From Viscum album (Eukaryota; Streptophyta; Magnoliopsida; Santalales; Viscaceae), in the NCBI GenBank assembly GCA_963277665.1, contig OY728128.1, positions 1,870,800,988 through 1,870,864,987 of the forward strand: a stretch of DNA of 64,000 bases, read 5' to 3'. Below the pieces are notes generated by a model. It was not told where the DNA came from and made no database searches. It saw only the letters and a program-made list of their open reading frames with translations. Shown here in pieces: positions 26,091 to 39,712 of the stretch. Positions within the stretch are counted from its first letter, which is position 1. Each line of letters starts with the position of its first letter. The position numbers and the translations under genes are program-made.

Positions 26091-26140
26091 ATCGCTTCTA
26101 GAGGTTGTAGTCTTTAGTATACACGAACGACATTATTGTA
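26091..26140 (-). promoter_or_regulatory. LTR hairpin motif, E2 3' LTR, copy 1
   Basis: ATCGCTTCTAGAGGTTGTAG...ACACGAACGAC. Same layout as the E5 hairpins, with the loop-side motif AGGTTGTAGTC. The stem is weakened here. Confidence 0.55.
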
Positions 26141-26286
26141 TTCTCACAGAATGGAAAGCATGATGGTATGGTTTATAAAATTATCATAGGATAATAAACA
26201 AATCATATATATCATATATATCATAAAAAACATAATATAACTGGTTATTATTAATCTTAATAAGTGGTAATGTAAAAACGAATAAC

Positions 26287-26327
26287 ATCGCTTCATGAGG
26301 TGGTAGTCTTTCACAGACATGAATGAT
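26287..26327 (-). promoter_or_regulatory. LTR hairpin motif, E2 3' LTR, copy 2
   Basis: Stem TTCATG (26292-26297) pairs with CATGAA (26318-26323), extended by CATC/GATG on the outside. The 20-nt loop begins AGGTGGTAGTC. The stem letters differ from those of E5 but remain complementary. Confidence 0.65.
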
Positions 26328-26667
26328 GATTTTGTAGCCCATTTGATGAAAGTGTGTGTGATTTTAGGGAATAATCTTGTCATAAAACAAAATATTAGTA
26401 TATTTAATATACTATAGTTATTATATAATAATCATATAAACATAATTTAAGGGGTTTGGGAAGGAAATAAAACAAAAAACCATCCTTCAAGAACGTTACC
26501 TCTTCCTCTAGTATCTCATTTTAGTTTGCACCAAATGATTTCCTTTATGGGATTTATTCCCAATGTAATGATTCTAGTATTAGGTTGGGGAATTGGATAA
26601 ATTATTTGGGTTGGCCTTGTCTAAAATTATTTTTTTAAGGTATAAAGAATGGATCAAATGGTGATGC

Positions 26668-26675
26668 ATTTTATA
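26668..26675 (-). promoter_or_regulatory. TATA box of E2 3' LTR
   Basis: TATAAAAT on the minus strand, about 345 bases upstream (in element sense) of hairpin copy 2. Same arrangement as in E5. Confidence 0.55.
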
Positions 26676-29600
26676 AGTGGGGGAGATGACACACTTATCA
26701 TTTTTGAAAAGAAGTTAGGTTTATCCATGATTTTACCAATAAAATGGATTAAATAGTGAAAAATATTCAATAAAATAATTCTAAAGGTCATAATATTTCT
26801 ATAAAAGGGTGTTCATCAGGTTTTTAGGTCGTTTTTTCATTTATGTTTAATGTTTAGTGCCTTAGTAATCTCGTTTTTCTCTTAATCATCATGATTAATT
26901 TAAATTGTTTTCTCTAAGAATTTCTGTAAAAAATTAAGTTGGAAATATTAAATAATATAAATTATTCAGATTCTAAATATTTAATTTATATTTCTAAAAA
27001 TAAATTCATATAATTGGAAGAATTTAATTTAAAATTAATGTCGTAGGTGCGATGAGAACATGAGTTTTTTAATGTGAAAATGTTCTAAAGATTAGAAAAT
27101 TTTGTATCCAATTTAAATATGAAAGTGATTAAAACGACTTAAATTATATTAAAATATTTATTATCTATATAATTAAACTTAAAAAAAATTAAAAAATAAT
27201 TTTCCTATATAAATAATTCAAACATAAATGTAGTTTGTAATTAAAATTTAATATTTTCCCTATTCATCATAAAATGAAACTTTTAATACAAATCCAAAAA
27301 ATTCAAAAAAAGATAATTTTGAAAATAATATTTCAAAAATGAATTTAATTTTTTCAAATATAGTTTTTTATGTTTCATACATTAGTCCTAAAATAAGTGT
27401 TCCACTAAATTATAGTCAAATTACCTTTTAAAAAAGTACATCTTTATATTTGTAAATTTTTATTTTTTTATTTTCTCTTATCTAGAAAAAATATAAGGAC
27501 AATGTTAAATATTTGGTCCAATATAAAATAAATATTTAATTAATATCATTAATTAAAAGTTATTTGTTTAATTTATTTTGTTAAAAAGTATTTGTTCAAA
27601 GACAAATATTTTTTTTTCAGAAAATAAATTTCTTTATTTTTTAATAATTTTTACTTTTATTTATAATTAATTTGTTACCAAGAAATTACTACTATAGAAA
27701 TTATTAAACAATATTTTCTTATTTTAGTTAGTAATTTTCATACCCTCTATTCCAATGGCTAGGTGATAACAATAATAATATTTAAATATTATGTCATGTT
27801 TTGTTTAAACTTAGTGTTACGTGTAACGCAAGCTAAGTTCAATTTTTTTGTATAAGACAACCTAAGCATTATATTTTGTGTAACATAATAAAAAATCTAT
27901 TTTGGGTTTACTTCAAGAAAAACATAGTGTTACATGTACCATAATCTTAACTTGGTGTTGTGTATAAATAAAGGTTAAGTCAGTGTGGCGTGTAATGCAA
28001 GGCATAAAAAATTTTAAATTTATTCAAAAAATAATAATTCATAAAAACATAGGGTGTTACATTATACCCAGTATATAATGAATTTAACCCTTTAAATTCA
28101 TCTGGGTCATCAATGTTTTAATACTATAATGTTCCTTTCATAGAAACCCACATCATAAAAATGAATGATGAAACTTCCTTTAAAAAGGGCCAGTTAAAAA
28201 CATAACGGTTACCCAAAGTAACTCATAATTGGTTTTACACATATGAAACAATTGGTGGGAAGTGATGATATGGACATGGATTAAAGAATATTAATTATAT
28301 ATTGTGATAAATATCATTGATCACAATAATGTGGGTGACCCATAGAAAGTTAACAACCACAACACTATAACCCAAATTGGAATAAAAAGTTCATTGATAT
28401 CCTCAAGAATGATGATAATAGGACGAAATTTTTTTCAGTATTCTTTTTCAAAATGTATAAGAATTTTTACTAGGAGATATGCATAATTGATTTCATTCCC
28501 TTTCATATTCATAATCTCACCCTTTGGCTGTGACTTGATCAAATTCAATATCATCTATTACTCTAAAAAATGATGGTCAATATGTTATCCCTAAATAACT
28601 AAAGGTTTTTAAGATTCATAAATGGAATGAAAATTCACTATATCCATATTCAGTGATCATCATAACAATTTTCTTAATAGTTCTTATCTAATATGAATAA
28701 ATCATTATATAGAGAAATAAAATAATAATATCTAAAACCTCATTCTAACTTCAAAGTATTTCATAAATGTTAAACATTAAACCCTTAAAAAGATAAAAAT
28801 CCAAAACATTAGAAAGTAGGTCACTAAATTTCCCAAAATTAGCTTCACATTGGTCTCTATATATCATAATGTTTCTCTAGGTTAAAACATAACCAACATG
28901 CTAATACCTTCATTATTTATTATATTGAAACATAAAAATAACCCTAATTACCAAAGAATCATATATTATTCTTGATTCCTTACATAGAACACATATTATT
29001 GGATATATTACTTAAATCCTAAAATTATGTATACTCCATACATGATAGCCTAAACCAAATTTTAAAAAATCATTAATATATTTCTCTGTAATCCGCACTA
29101 TTCAATTTACTTTATTCTTATCCAACATATTTTTATCCAAACTAAACACCATTTATCCAAATCAGGAACATATTAAGGGTAATCTTCCCTTAATAAAAAT
29201 GTTTCCTTCCCATTAAATCACTTTTCTAGTTCATCAACAACATTAAATATATTTTTAATGGTCCTAAATTAAAAACTTATACTTCATGATTTATATGAAA
29301 ATATTCTTGAATTCCAATACATATACACTTCAATCATCCAACTGATTTTTCAAACCATTAACTAGGCTTCTTCATCTTATTCCCTAATACCTCATTCATG
29401 AAATATGAAATATGAATCAAGTATTAACACTCATAAAGATCAATTTAATCATGATTATAAACAATAATATTAGACCAACACATATCGTTTATATGTCATT
29501 TGTTATCTCTTTATCATTTACATAAAAACAATGAATCATACAACCTTTTTGATTTACTTAATGTGATTTATTCTTAAGAAATTTAATTTCAAAACACCCA

Positions 29601-29699
29601 TTATTTCCACATTTAAGAAATTAAAATGTTTATAATACATTAGGGAAACCAATATTCTCATCCATTGCATTATCTAAACACTTAATTTTTCCTTGAAAA

Positions 29700-29945
29700 T
29701 AACTTACTATGTGCCCTACTTCACCACATGTTGAACATATTCTATTACTTATATATATTCATCTGACATATTCTTCCAACATTTTTGAAATATTGGAATC
29801 TAAATCCCCATTTCTCAATGGTTACTTTAACCCCATCTCTCAGAGAACTATTTCCTTCTCTTCTTTGGTAATTCTGATAGTTGGTTAAGGCACATGATAT
29901 TAATCTTGTTCCATGAAAAGTGATTTGGACTAACCATAAGATCAT
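29700..29945 (-). pseudogene. gag: E2 Gag remnant with zinc knuckle
   Basis: A 66-codon frame (29745-29945) precedes, in a different frame, ICSTCGEVGHIVSYF at about 29700-29740. This is a CX2CX4HX4C knuckle whose last cysteine is now tyrosine. Its place in the internal region matches the third knuckle of E5. The 66-codon frame itself has no clear domain. Confidence 0.6.
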
Positions 29946-30219
29946 TTAATCTAGTAATAATACCATTTGGATTCTAATTAGATAATTATCTACCACATTC
30001 AATGTTAACCCAATTCCTTCAAGTTCCATCCCTTGATTAAAATAATAGACTGAGAAACAATAATCATAGTGTAAAAAAATCATTAAAATTCACTTATAGG
30101 GTGTAGAAATCATGACACCTTTTTTTAAATCTATTAGATTTTAGGCTTAAAAAAGTTCATACATGATCATAATCTATTTAAATCCCTCATAATGGTCTAT
30201 AAAGTTTATTTTGAATATC

Positions 30220-30395
30220 CTATAAATATCTCCCAAATGTGTCAAACTAGGTGTACAGTAAGGCTCATTGTCATGCACCAGTTACTAGTAGAGTTAAGCT
30301 CATTATAGTGTTTTTAGGGTTGTTACCCCTATGTTCATATGTTCTAGAGTCACATCCAATTTTAGTATCCAAACATGGATGTAATTTATCTAAAA
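30220..30395 (-). other. Conserved leader block of E2
   Basis: Contains GTGTCAAACTAGGTGTACAG, TTGTCATGCACCAGTTACTA, GGTTGTTACCCCTA and CCAAACATGGATGTA. All are recognisable, in order, in E5 at 58897-59065, where the equivalents have CpG or CG in place of many TG/CA here. Confidence 0.8.
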
Positions 30396-30560
30396 ACAAA
30401 CTCTATACCCTTTACCAAAATTCAAAAACATTTTTCTATTCTTTGACTCATCCTTAGACTTATCCTTAAGGGCATCCCTAGACATATCCTTAGAAATATC
30501 CCTATGGATTTCACTTAAGTTTTATCATCCTAGTTTCCATATGTTGACTAAAAAATTACT

Positions 30561-30571
30561 TTGATACCAAC
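30561..30571 (-). other. Primer-binding site of E2
   Basis: Minus strand GTTGGTATCAA, next to the LTR start at 30572. Matches the initiator-Met-tRNA site TGGTATCAGAG of E5 until the last bases. Confidence 0.75.
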
Positions 30572-33370
30572 TATAGCGACTCAGGATTTTCTTACATGGA
30601 TATTACATAATTGTTTATAAATATTCATTAAATTACATAAACACACAACTGAGGGCCATAATATTTTAGTGACTATGGAAACATGGAAATTTAATACTCT
30701 AAGTTGGTGAAAAATATTCAATGTTTCCCAAAAATAGCTTCTAATTTATTACTCCCAACTAAAACCATTCTTTATAACTTGGGAAAAGGAAACATAAGAA
30801 TGGGTCTGATCATATTATCAGTAAGGGAAATTAAAGGATATATGTATTGATAACATGAACAATAGTGTATGAGAAAATGAGCATAAAATTTAAAGACAAT
30901 ACCTGACATATCAAATATCAAACACATGATCCATGGAATAAATATTTTAAGATCATAAGACAAGAATCATAATTAAATCAAAAGCATAATCCAAGATAGC
31001 ATAGTATAGGAATAGGACATGGAATAGAATAAAAAATATAAATATATGAAATAATTTCTATAGTACTGAAATATCACACACAAGGATATATTAGTGGAAT
31101 GGATTCACTCTCCAACCCATCGTAATAGTCATAGTTCACTCCCAATACCATCTTAGTAGTCAAGTTTCACCCCCAAAACCATATTAGTATTCAAGGTTCA
31201 CTCTCAAGACTATCTTCGCGGAAAAATTACCTTACTGAACCAGATTCACTCCCCATTACATTCATTTATATATCACGAGATATAAATATTTACCAAATTA
31301 ATTAGGGAGAAATATTGTTCCCAACAATCATATGATGAAATCATACAAATATGTGAAAAAATGTCATAAATAATCATCATATAATAACCCATGAAATAAA
31401 ATAAGTATTGAAAACATTTCATCATATAAAAAACAATAAAAAATATATATGAATCATAATCATTTCATCATATAATAACCCATGAAAGGAAGTGTGTTTT
31501 ATAAGGATATAAAACGTCTAAGAGAAATGGGTTTCATCAATATATAACCCATAGAATAGAAACAAGTTTGATAAATATCATAACATGAAAACATAAACCC
31601 TTCAGAGAAAAACTTCTTATGGTACCCTTGGATCATATCCTCAGTAAAGAATTATTAATATTAATAGATATCATATTATATGGTAAATAACATTGAAATA
31701 TCATTTAAAACATTACTTGAGGAAAATACCGTTTCTAATTTGAATAAAAAACATTTTAATACATAAAATATTGGAAAAACTTTTTCTTAAAAAATAATTT
31801 TTATATGTTATTAAGTAATCTTCTAGGAAATGATTGGTCATGATGTTGGAATATTATGTTAATGTTGTATAGGTAAAAAAGGTAGGTTCCTTTTACATTT
31901 GTAATAAAATCCAAATGGGAATTGTTTTGGAAAATGAAATGAATATTAATTTAAAAAAAATTAAAAAGTCAAATATGGATAAAAATTTCATTTTAAAATT
32001 ATAATAGAGTAATAAAACCTTTTCATAAAAGTTTCTAGAAACTTGTTTTTGATGTTAAACATATTTATGACCGAATAGAGAGATAAAGTCATATTTTCCT
32101 AAAATTAATCTTAATACATTTAAGTACCAAAGAGTAAAACAAAATTGTACAATTACATGAATATGTAACTAATAACAAGTTTATAATAAAATTTATTATT
32201 ATTATTGTGAAATCTCATCAATTTAAGTATAATCTTAAAAAATCTTGAAAAATGATGAGATTATATCAACAAACTCTTACAACTTTGGTAACATTGAATC
32301 ATAATACCTGTGAAAGAATTAATTTACATGAAACATATAATATAATGAAAATAATTTAATTCATGATATAGAATATCAATGGAGTAGTATATAAACCTCG
32401 TAATAATATAGGTGTATAAAATACCATGTGTCTCAGTGAAGCCAAATTGAGAGAAAATTCCATAACTGCTTCAGTTACTTAAAAATTATAACCCCCTAAA
32501 AGATATATCCTTGAATGGATAAGTATATACCAATAAGTATCTATATAATAATCATAAAATACATTCATTGTCATAAAAAACACCACTTATAATAAATATG
32601 AGGAGAACATGGCTTGTGTATTACAAAAAAAATAAAAGTGAGATATAAATACCTTACCACTTTAGTAACTTTTAAATCATGAGTCCTGTGGAAGAATAAC
32701 ATTAATAAAAATATTAATATGATGAAATTAATGAAATTAATGATATTAAAATTCATAATAGATTATAAAAACCATACAAAAGACACATGTGTTGAATATT
32801 GCATAAGTATCGCAGAAATAAAAGAGAGACCAGAAATCTCTTTACCTTAAGTCTTGAAATCCATTATATACATTAAATAATATTGTATAACAAATATAGA
32901 ATTATAATAAATATACCACATAACCATATTCATAAATATCATACAATTAATAAATTTATTATTACTTTATATTACCCATTTATTAATAATTCCATGTTCA
33001 TGTTACGTTTTGAGTAATAACTGCTTTGTTTTTAGTATATGTCTTGGCTTGTTATTTTTTGTCCACATTCATTGATCAAAATTTCCTCATTTATAGAATG
33101 TAAAAAATTATATAAATATCATATATATATATAAAATCTTTATGTATTTATAACAATCTATAAAATATATATATATGAAATGAAATACATTGTTCAATGA
33201 GACAGAAGGTCATGCATACACATTAACGTTGTTTCCATTTTTTTATCGTATTGAAAGAAAGAAAATTAAATGATATATATACATATATATATTTAATAAT
33301 TTAGAATTAATTATATATATATAATATTCCTATTAAAAATTCTCTTGATAATTTTCATGTATTGTGTGAA

Positions 33371-33420
33371 TGAATCACGTCGCTTCATGAGGCAGTAGTC
33401 CACTGTACACACAAACGACA
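33371..33420 (-). promoter_or_regulatory. LTR hairpin motif, E2 5' LTR, copy 1
   Basis: TGAATCACGTCGCTTCATGA, then GGCAGTAGTCC and CACACAAACGAC. Equivalent to the E5 hairpin at 54371-54425. Confidence 0.6.
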
Positions 33421-33570
33421 TTATTATTTTCTAAAAAAGGAAATAATGAAGGTATGTGTCATATAATATTTAAATAAGAAAAAATATAAAATAAATATCA
33501 TTTATATTATATAGAAACATCATGTGAATCATTATTCACAACCTTAATAGCGTTAATGGAAAAACGAACG

Positions 33571-33612
33571 ACATCGGCCTGTAAGGTAGTAGTCTGTCCT
33601 ACACAGGAATGA
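33571..33612 (-). promoter_or_regulatory. LTR hairpin motif, E2 5' LTR, copy 2
   Basis: Stem CCTGT (33579-33583) pairs with ACAGG (about 33603-33607). The loop begins AAGGTAGTAGTC. The equivalent in the other E2 LTR uses TTCATG/CATGAA, so both sides of the stem have changed together. Confidence 0.65.
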
Positions 33613-33948
33613 TGATTTTATATAACATTTTATGGGAGTTTGTATTATTGTAGGTAATAAAATTAACATAAAAACATATAATTATATCTAATATACTAAA
33701 GTTATTATATAAAAATTATATTAAAATAAATTAATGGTTTGGGGAAGAAATAAAAAAATGTTTGTTGATGAACGTTACCTCTTCTTCAGGTATCTCCTTT
33801 TAGTTTGCAACAAAGAACATACTTTGTATAAATTTATACCAAACTAAGGAATATAGGATTAGAGTAGGTAATTTTATTTGTAATTAGGGTAGGTAATTTC
33901 TTAACCAATTGTTTTATAAGGTTTTAATAGAAGTGGGGATAGGGTGGC

Positions 33949-33956
33949 CTTTTATA
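33949..33956 (-). promoter_or_regulatory. TATA box of E2 5' LTR
   Basis: TATAAAAG on the minus strand, in the context TCGCTCACTTATAAAAGG. Same place relative to the hairpins as in LTR2a and E5. Confidence 0.6.
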
Positions 33957-35346
33957 AGTGAGCGAGAGGACTAATTTGGAATTTTTGAAAAAAAGATAGG
34001 TGTACCAACATTTATACCTAATAGAAGGATTATATTATGAACCAAATTATAGGAATGAAAGGATAAGGTATAAATATTTCAATTAAATGGGTTTCAAAAA
34101 ATTTTCTGTTTCATTTTCCCTTAATTTTAATGTTTAGTCACTTGGAAAACTTTTTTTTCTCTTAATCATTATGATTAAATTTAACTATTTTCACTAATTA
34201 CTTGGGGAAAAATTAATTTAAAATTATAGGTAATATGAGTTCTTAGGATAATAAAATTTTAATCTAATTTCTAAAATTATATTCACATGATTATTAGAAT
34301 TTAATATATAATTGATCCCCTCATATGTGATGAGAAAGCTAGAATTTTAAATTGAAATAGTTCAAAAGATTACAAAGCTTATATATCCAATATCAATATG
34401 AAATTGATTTCAATGAACTAAATTGTATTAATAGATGTATAATTTATCTAATTATACTTTAAAAAAAATTTAAAATTTAATTTAACTATTTAAATTATTC
34501 AAAAAAGGCAGTTTTCAATTAGATTTCATTATTTTTCATTATTAGTAAAAAATGAATCTTTTAAAAGAAATACCAAAATATCACCCCAAGATAATTTTTA
34601 TTTTCCAATTTAAAAAATTAATTTTATTTATTCAAATAAAATTTTAAAAATTTTAAAAAATTAGTGTTAAAATATGTTAATAATTAAAAGGTGATAAAAC
34701 TATATTTTAGAAAAATACATATTTTTATGCGCAAAATTGGAATTTTTTTTCTTATGTGGTATCTAGAAAACATAAAAGGGGAATATTAAATAGTTTATTG
34801 AATATATAATATATATATATATATATATTATTAAAATTATTCATCAAAATTGGTTTCATTAATTTATTAAGATAAAATGTGTTTGTTCATAGAAAAATAG
34901 CTTTTTAAAAAAGGAATTTATTTGTATTCAAGTAGTTATTACTTTCTTTTTTAATTAATTGGTTACTAGAGTATTAATTTTGGAAACATTCTTAAACCAT
35001 ATTTTTATAATTTAGTTAATAATTTTCATACCCTCCATTCTATCTTCTATTGGAGAACTATAATAATGTTTTAATAAAATTCCATGTTTCATTTAAACTC
35101 AATATTTTTTGTAACGCAAGAAAAGATTGGTGTTTCATATAACATAGTATAAACATGGTTTTTCATTTAGAACAATCCAAACTTAGTGTTTTTTGTACTA
35201 AAATCTAAACTTAATGTTTTTTGTAGCATAATCATAACTTGATGGATATTATAAATAAATCTTTACTTGGTGTAGCATGCAAATAAAGACATTAACGAAT
35301 TATAATTTATTCGAAAATAATAATTCATAAAAACTTTGGGTGTTAC

Positions 35347-38300
35347 ATTAGAGCATATTTTGGGGTATTTTCCATTTATTTATTATATTAATTTAGACAT
35401 GAATTTTTTAATTATAATAAAATAGTTAATTTATAATCTAGTTTATAATTTATGATAATTATGGTAGTTTTTTCTATTTTCTAGGTTTTAATTAAATTAT
35501 TTTTATTCATTAAATTATTTGATTAATTAATTTATATATTTTTTGTTTTTATATTTTAATTTTTTTTAATTTATTTAAAGTTTATGTTTATTATTTATTT
35601 CTTTTGTTGTTTATTTACAATTGAAAATTTTATTATAGATATTTATTCTTTAATCTTGTATTTTTATTATTTTTAATAATAATATTTTTTATTTAATATA
35701 AAATATTTTTTAATGATTATTAATTCATTATTTTCAAAACTTTATTAATTTATCATTTGTAAACATAGTTGAATTTAATTTGTAATCTATCATTTTATCA
35801 TTTTAAACTCTTATATGTTTTAGATATATAATTTTTTTTAACTAAAAAATTCACAATTAATTTTTTATAGTTTAATTTTAACCTTATAATTGTTTTGAAT
35901 TTCTATTTTAAATTATTTTTTATAATTTTTATTTTTTCATATGCAGAAAATGGGTTAATTTTTATCACATGTAATCGACTGTACATGTATATTCAGTGAC
36001 CACATGTTGTAATGGCATCGACCGCAACACTTCTCAATTGAAAAAAATGGCAAACAAGCTTTTTTTTCATGCAACCTATCAACCGTGAGCCTTTATTTTG
36101 GGAAAAATTAACCGACTAACCATGGAGAATGGAAAATTTATAAAAAGGGAATCAAGATATCCATAATCCTAAAGAGAGGATCCAAAATTTCTAATGGATT
36201 GGGCCATCCTAAAAGTATATAAGCAAAAATGTAGTATATAAATCAACCAACTATTAAATCCTTTTAATCTTAAGAAGAAAATTTTCTTTAAAAATGGGTG
36301 ATGGTGACTCAACACTATTCAAGATAAGGTAGTAATTGAGCTTCATTCTCAAAAGAACCCTAAATATAAGGTGACTTGAGCCCTATATATGTATATATTT
36401 TCAGGAGATGTTGTCATTCGAATTGATGACATGATGGAAAAAAGTGGTGGATACTTAATATATGAAATCCTTGATAATAAAATTCCATGTATTTCATTTC
36501 AGACAATGGTTGAATCATTAAATTAAATCATATTTGAATATGATATATCAAGGTTGTCTAAGACGATGAAACTTAATGTCGTCACTTGATACCATTTGAA
36601 TCTAAGCCCAGAGCCTCCCCAAACCCATACCCTAGGGAAGGAGAATGCAGATTAAGAAATTTCAAAACCATTAAAGATTTATTGATATTTATTTTGGTTC
36701 AATAAAGAATATCTAGTATCATTATAACTCAATGATTCAATAATGAATAAAATCTATTTTATATCGACACTGATCGATCATAATATGTGGTTGATTTTTA
36801 CTCATTGCAGCAGTATCAAAATAGGATTGAAAGATCAAATAAGATGTTGAATAAGCTTCAAATATTAGAACAAATGATCATCATTGATCAAATATTAACA
36901 TGGTTTCCATAAAATCATGGCTAATTTTTTTTTTATAATGAAGATTACTCATTGGAAGTTGAAACTAAGACTATTTTAGATTGTTCTATTTTATTTTGAA
37001 TGATTCTATTGTACTATGGTGTGTTTTCTATATTTTCATTTATAAAAGTGACAATTCTGCAACCATTCTTGATATTATGGTTGTAGGTAAGAACTTGGAA
37101 ACATACCATGTAGTGATCATAATGACCATGAAAAGATGATGTGTGAAAGAATTAGTAAAAAATCCAGTTTTAGTGCTCCATTATATGATTAATGGTTCTT
37201 AAGGATAAAATATGGAATGGAATAATTGAAAATATCTAGGTTGATTTTAATAAGGGTTAAGGGGCTATATTTTTCAATGATTGATTGATTAATCCAGACC
37301 GAAACATGTACAACCATGGAAAAATTCCATATGAGTACCAAGGATAAATAAAATAAATTCCTAATAAACATTTTTTGAGTTTTTTAGTTGTCAGAGACAT
37401 GTGACCTCTTATTAAAGTCACATGTTTGAACATAAGCCTAAGTAAATTAATGAATCTTAAAACAAGATGTAAGTATTTCTAGGTGCATTTAAAATAGACA
37501 ACACATGGGTCTATCAATTTTGTTACGACGACACTTCTCAAGTCACATTTGTGGTAATAATCATAGTCACTGGTGATAGGTATTCAATGAATTAGATGAG
37601 AATGATTACTATTGGTGAAAAGAGTTGACGATGTACCTAAAAATAATGGAAAATAAATTCTATGATGTGATCCAAAAGAGTAGAATAATTTTAGGATAAT
37701 CATTTTGATGATGACAATATATTTTCATCAATAAAGTCCTTTGATGAGTCCAAGAATTATAACAAAGATACTAACACTCATTAAGATCAATTATAGTGGG
37801 GATGTCTCTTCTCTCTATTTTTTTTCATTTATTAATTTTTTTAATTGAAATTGAGTACTTAAAATAAATATTTTGTGCCACTAATTTTTCTAGTTGGGAA
37901 ATTTTATTCTTCTATTTTAGTATTTACACATGTTCACAACAGTTTATATAAAAAATTCATGCCTATCATTATTAATTTCAAAACATCATCATCAATCAGA
38001 GAATTTCATCCTAAATTATTCTCTTCAATTTTAATTTACAAAATGCTAGAATATTTTGTTGATATTTAAACTGATGGATTTTTCTTCATAATCCATTACT
38101 ATTGGATAATTCTTGAAGTGTCGATATCCCATGGTCAACCTATGACAATATTTTTCTCTCCATTAAAGGATTAATACAAATAATTTCTAAGGATGTGGTT
38201 TTAATAAAATTCAGGTGAATAAAGAAAATTGTTTAAACTAATTAGAACATAATTCACCATGTTATTGTCTTTATTATCTTTCTAAATTTCTATTCCAACT

Positions 38301-38551
38301 TATTGAACTTTTTTTATACCTTATATTTTTCAAAAAAACACTCCTTCATCATCATATGAACCAAATTAACTAGAACATTAAAAATAATATAAAGATTTAA
38401 TCCACTGCTATCGATGGTTTTTGTTTTTGAATTTCGGTTTCGGGATTATATATTCTCTTTTTTGTGGGATCAACACTATACACGCTATTATACCATAGGA
38501 AAAATGAATTATAAACATTTAAACTATAATGAATTAAATGACATACATGTC
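35347..38551 (+). repeat. E3 5' LTR (LTR3a)
   Basis: The right end ...GACATACATGTCA at 38551 corresponds to ...GACATATGTGTCA at 51095. Shared blocks with the 3' LTR include TGGGTTAATTTTTATC (35950 / 45880), CAACACTTCTCA (36026 / 45950), ACCGACTAACCATGG-like text (36110 / 46030), and TTAATTAAAATTGAATT-like text (37840 / 50380). The left end is not fixed. The first ~590 bp are T-rich and do not align well. Confidence 0.65.
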
Positions 38552-38552
38552 A

Positions 38553-38576
38553 GGTTTTTAGCCCCATTCTAGGGTA
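38553..38576 (+). other. Probable primer-binding site of E3 (tRNA-Asp type)
   Basis: GTTTTTAGCCCCATTCTAGG lies directly after the LTR end. It resembles the Athila/Tat site TTTTTGGCGCCGTTGCCGGG at about two thirds of positions, with mainly G-to-A and C-to-T changes. Position is the stronger argument. Confidence 0.5.
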
Positions 38577-38848
38577 ATTATTCATGTGACCAATTTTCAA
38601 AAAAAAATAAAAAATAAAATATAAAAACCACTTTAAGAAATTGTTTTTCAATAATCTTGTTCTACTATGAGTTATAGTGAGCTATGATTTTCTAATGTTT
38701 CTCTTTAACTACTTTCTGAATGCATAGAAGAACATCATCTGATAAGATATAATTTTTTTCCTTAATTAGACAATCATTTCAGTTCATTAAAAAATATATA
38801 AAAAGATAAAATATAAAACATAGGGGAAGAATTCATGTTATTACTAAT

Positions 38849-39712
38849 GTGATAAATTTTCATCAAGAAATAATTTTTAAGGTAAATGAGAGGCCTTGGA
38901 TGAGGGAGTATCAACTCCCTCAAGGGAAAATAAACCCTTATTCTATTATATTGTCTCCTAGATACTGGTATTATGAGCTTAAAAAATCACTTAATTCACT
39001 ATTACCTTCATATAACAAGTCATATAATGAGGGTTTACTCGCCTTTATTAGAGACTTTTAAAATACAATGAAATAGTTAACTCCCCTAGTTCTCAATTAA
39101 ATCAAACACAGGATGTGAGTGCTTCCATTCTATCTTAAAGGGAAAGAAAATAGTCTTTTATTCTTGATGAAAACATATTTGAATATTGGGATCAAGTATA
39201 TAATTCATTTAAAGTGAAATTTTATCCTAAAAGACATAAAGGGGAGCTAAGAAAGAAAATTACAATTTTTTATCAAGAGGATAGAGAAGCCTTTCTTAAG
39301 GATTGAGATAATGTTGGGGACCATCTTATGAATTTTCCTCTTCTCTAACTCCAATTTCATATCTGCATGGATACATTCTATGCAGGATTTTCCTCTTTAG
39401 GGTAGAATTTGGTAGATCTTCTATCTGGGGGTAATTATAATGAAAAAACTGATGAGGAGTTGAGAAAAATATTCAATATAATTCCCTTGAATTATAAAAA
39501 AAATATAATAGGAAACATGTGAGTAAGATGAAAAAACACTAGTTTAGAGATATATTCTAATGCTCAAATTGGTTAAATAAACCATCAACTTCAACTTTAA
39601 TGAACCAAAATGCCAAACCAAGTGTAAATCAACAAATCTTTCAAAACAAAAACCAATATCTTAGAGGTAAGTGTGCTCAATGTGGGATATTTGGCCACAC
39701 TAAATTTTTTTA
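38849..39712 (+). pseudogene. gag: E3 Gag remnant with zinc knuckle
   Basis: A 70-codon open frame at 38849-39061 is followed by the retrotransposon Gag domain at about 39180-39460: YWDQVYNSFKVKFYPKRHKG, then ELRKKITIFYQ, then FYAGFS, then LLSGGNYNEKTDEEL. These match the WDQL...F...F.P......LR.EI..F.Q and Y.GL......D...GG....K...EA blocks. A knuckle KCAQCGIFGHTKFFY (39665-39709) follows, with its last cysteine changed to tyrosine. Stops occur throughout. The region 39713-40660 is noncoding spacer. Confidence 0.8.

Larger units (their letters stand above)
23386..28061 (-). repeat. E2 3' LTR (LTR2a)
   Basis: Runs from TATAGTGACAC to ...AGGGTGTTACA. Aligns throughout with 30572-35346; shared landmarks include AATATTCAATGTTTCCCA-type text, repeated GTAGTCA(A)GGTTCA phrases near 24000 and 31150, the hairpin motifs, ACGTTACCTCTTC, and the final CATAAAAAC..GGGTGTTACA. 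Similarity is perhaps 75-80% by eye. Confidence 0.8.
28062..30571 (-). other. E2 internal region
   Basis: 2,510 bp between the LTRs, with no long frame. It retains patches similar to the E5 internal region (TCACTTTTCTAGTTC near 29220; TTATCCAA/TCCAAACT words near 29130-29160), the knuckle remnant and the leader. The polypurine tract next to 28062 is not recognisable. The remainder is AT-rich noncoding DNA. Confidence 0.6.
23386..35346 (-). mobile_element. E2: non-autonomous chromovirus-related LTR element (12.0 kb)
   Basis: Two long LTRs (23386-28061 and 30572-35346) surround 2.5 kb of internal DNA with a primer site, the conserved leader and a decayed zinc knuckle, but no pol. LTR ends share the forms TATAG(T/C)GAC and GGGTGTTACA. 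It is an old relative of E5: same strand, same internal size (2.51 vs 2.54 kb), same leader, same LTR hairpins. I see no matching 5-bp target duplication (CTTCC on the left, TTAGA on the right), so one flank may have been altered. Confidence 0.8.
30572..35346 (-). repeat. E2 5' LTR (LTR2b)
   Basis: From TATAGCGACTC next to the primer site to ...TTTGGGTGTTACA. Pairs with LTR2a; 4,775 bp against 4,676 bp. Contains a TATA box, two clear hairpin motifs, and TA microsatellites near 33120-33310 and 34800-34830. Confidence 0.8.

Noticed and set aside
23381..35351. Target-site duplication for E2
   Set aside because: Flanks CTTCC and TTAGA do not match, and no nearby offset gave a convincing 5-bp pair.
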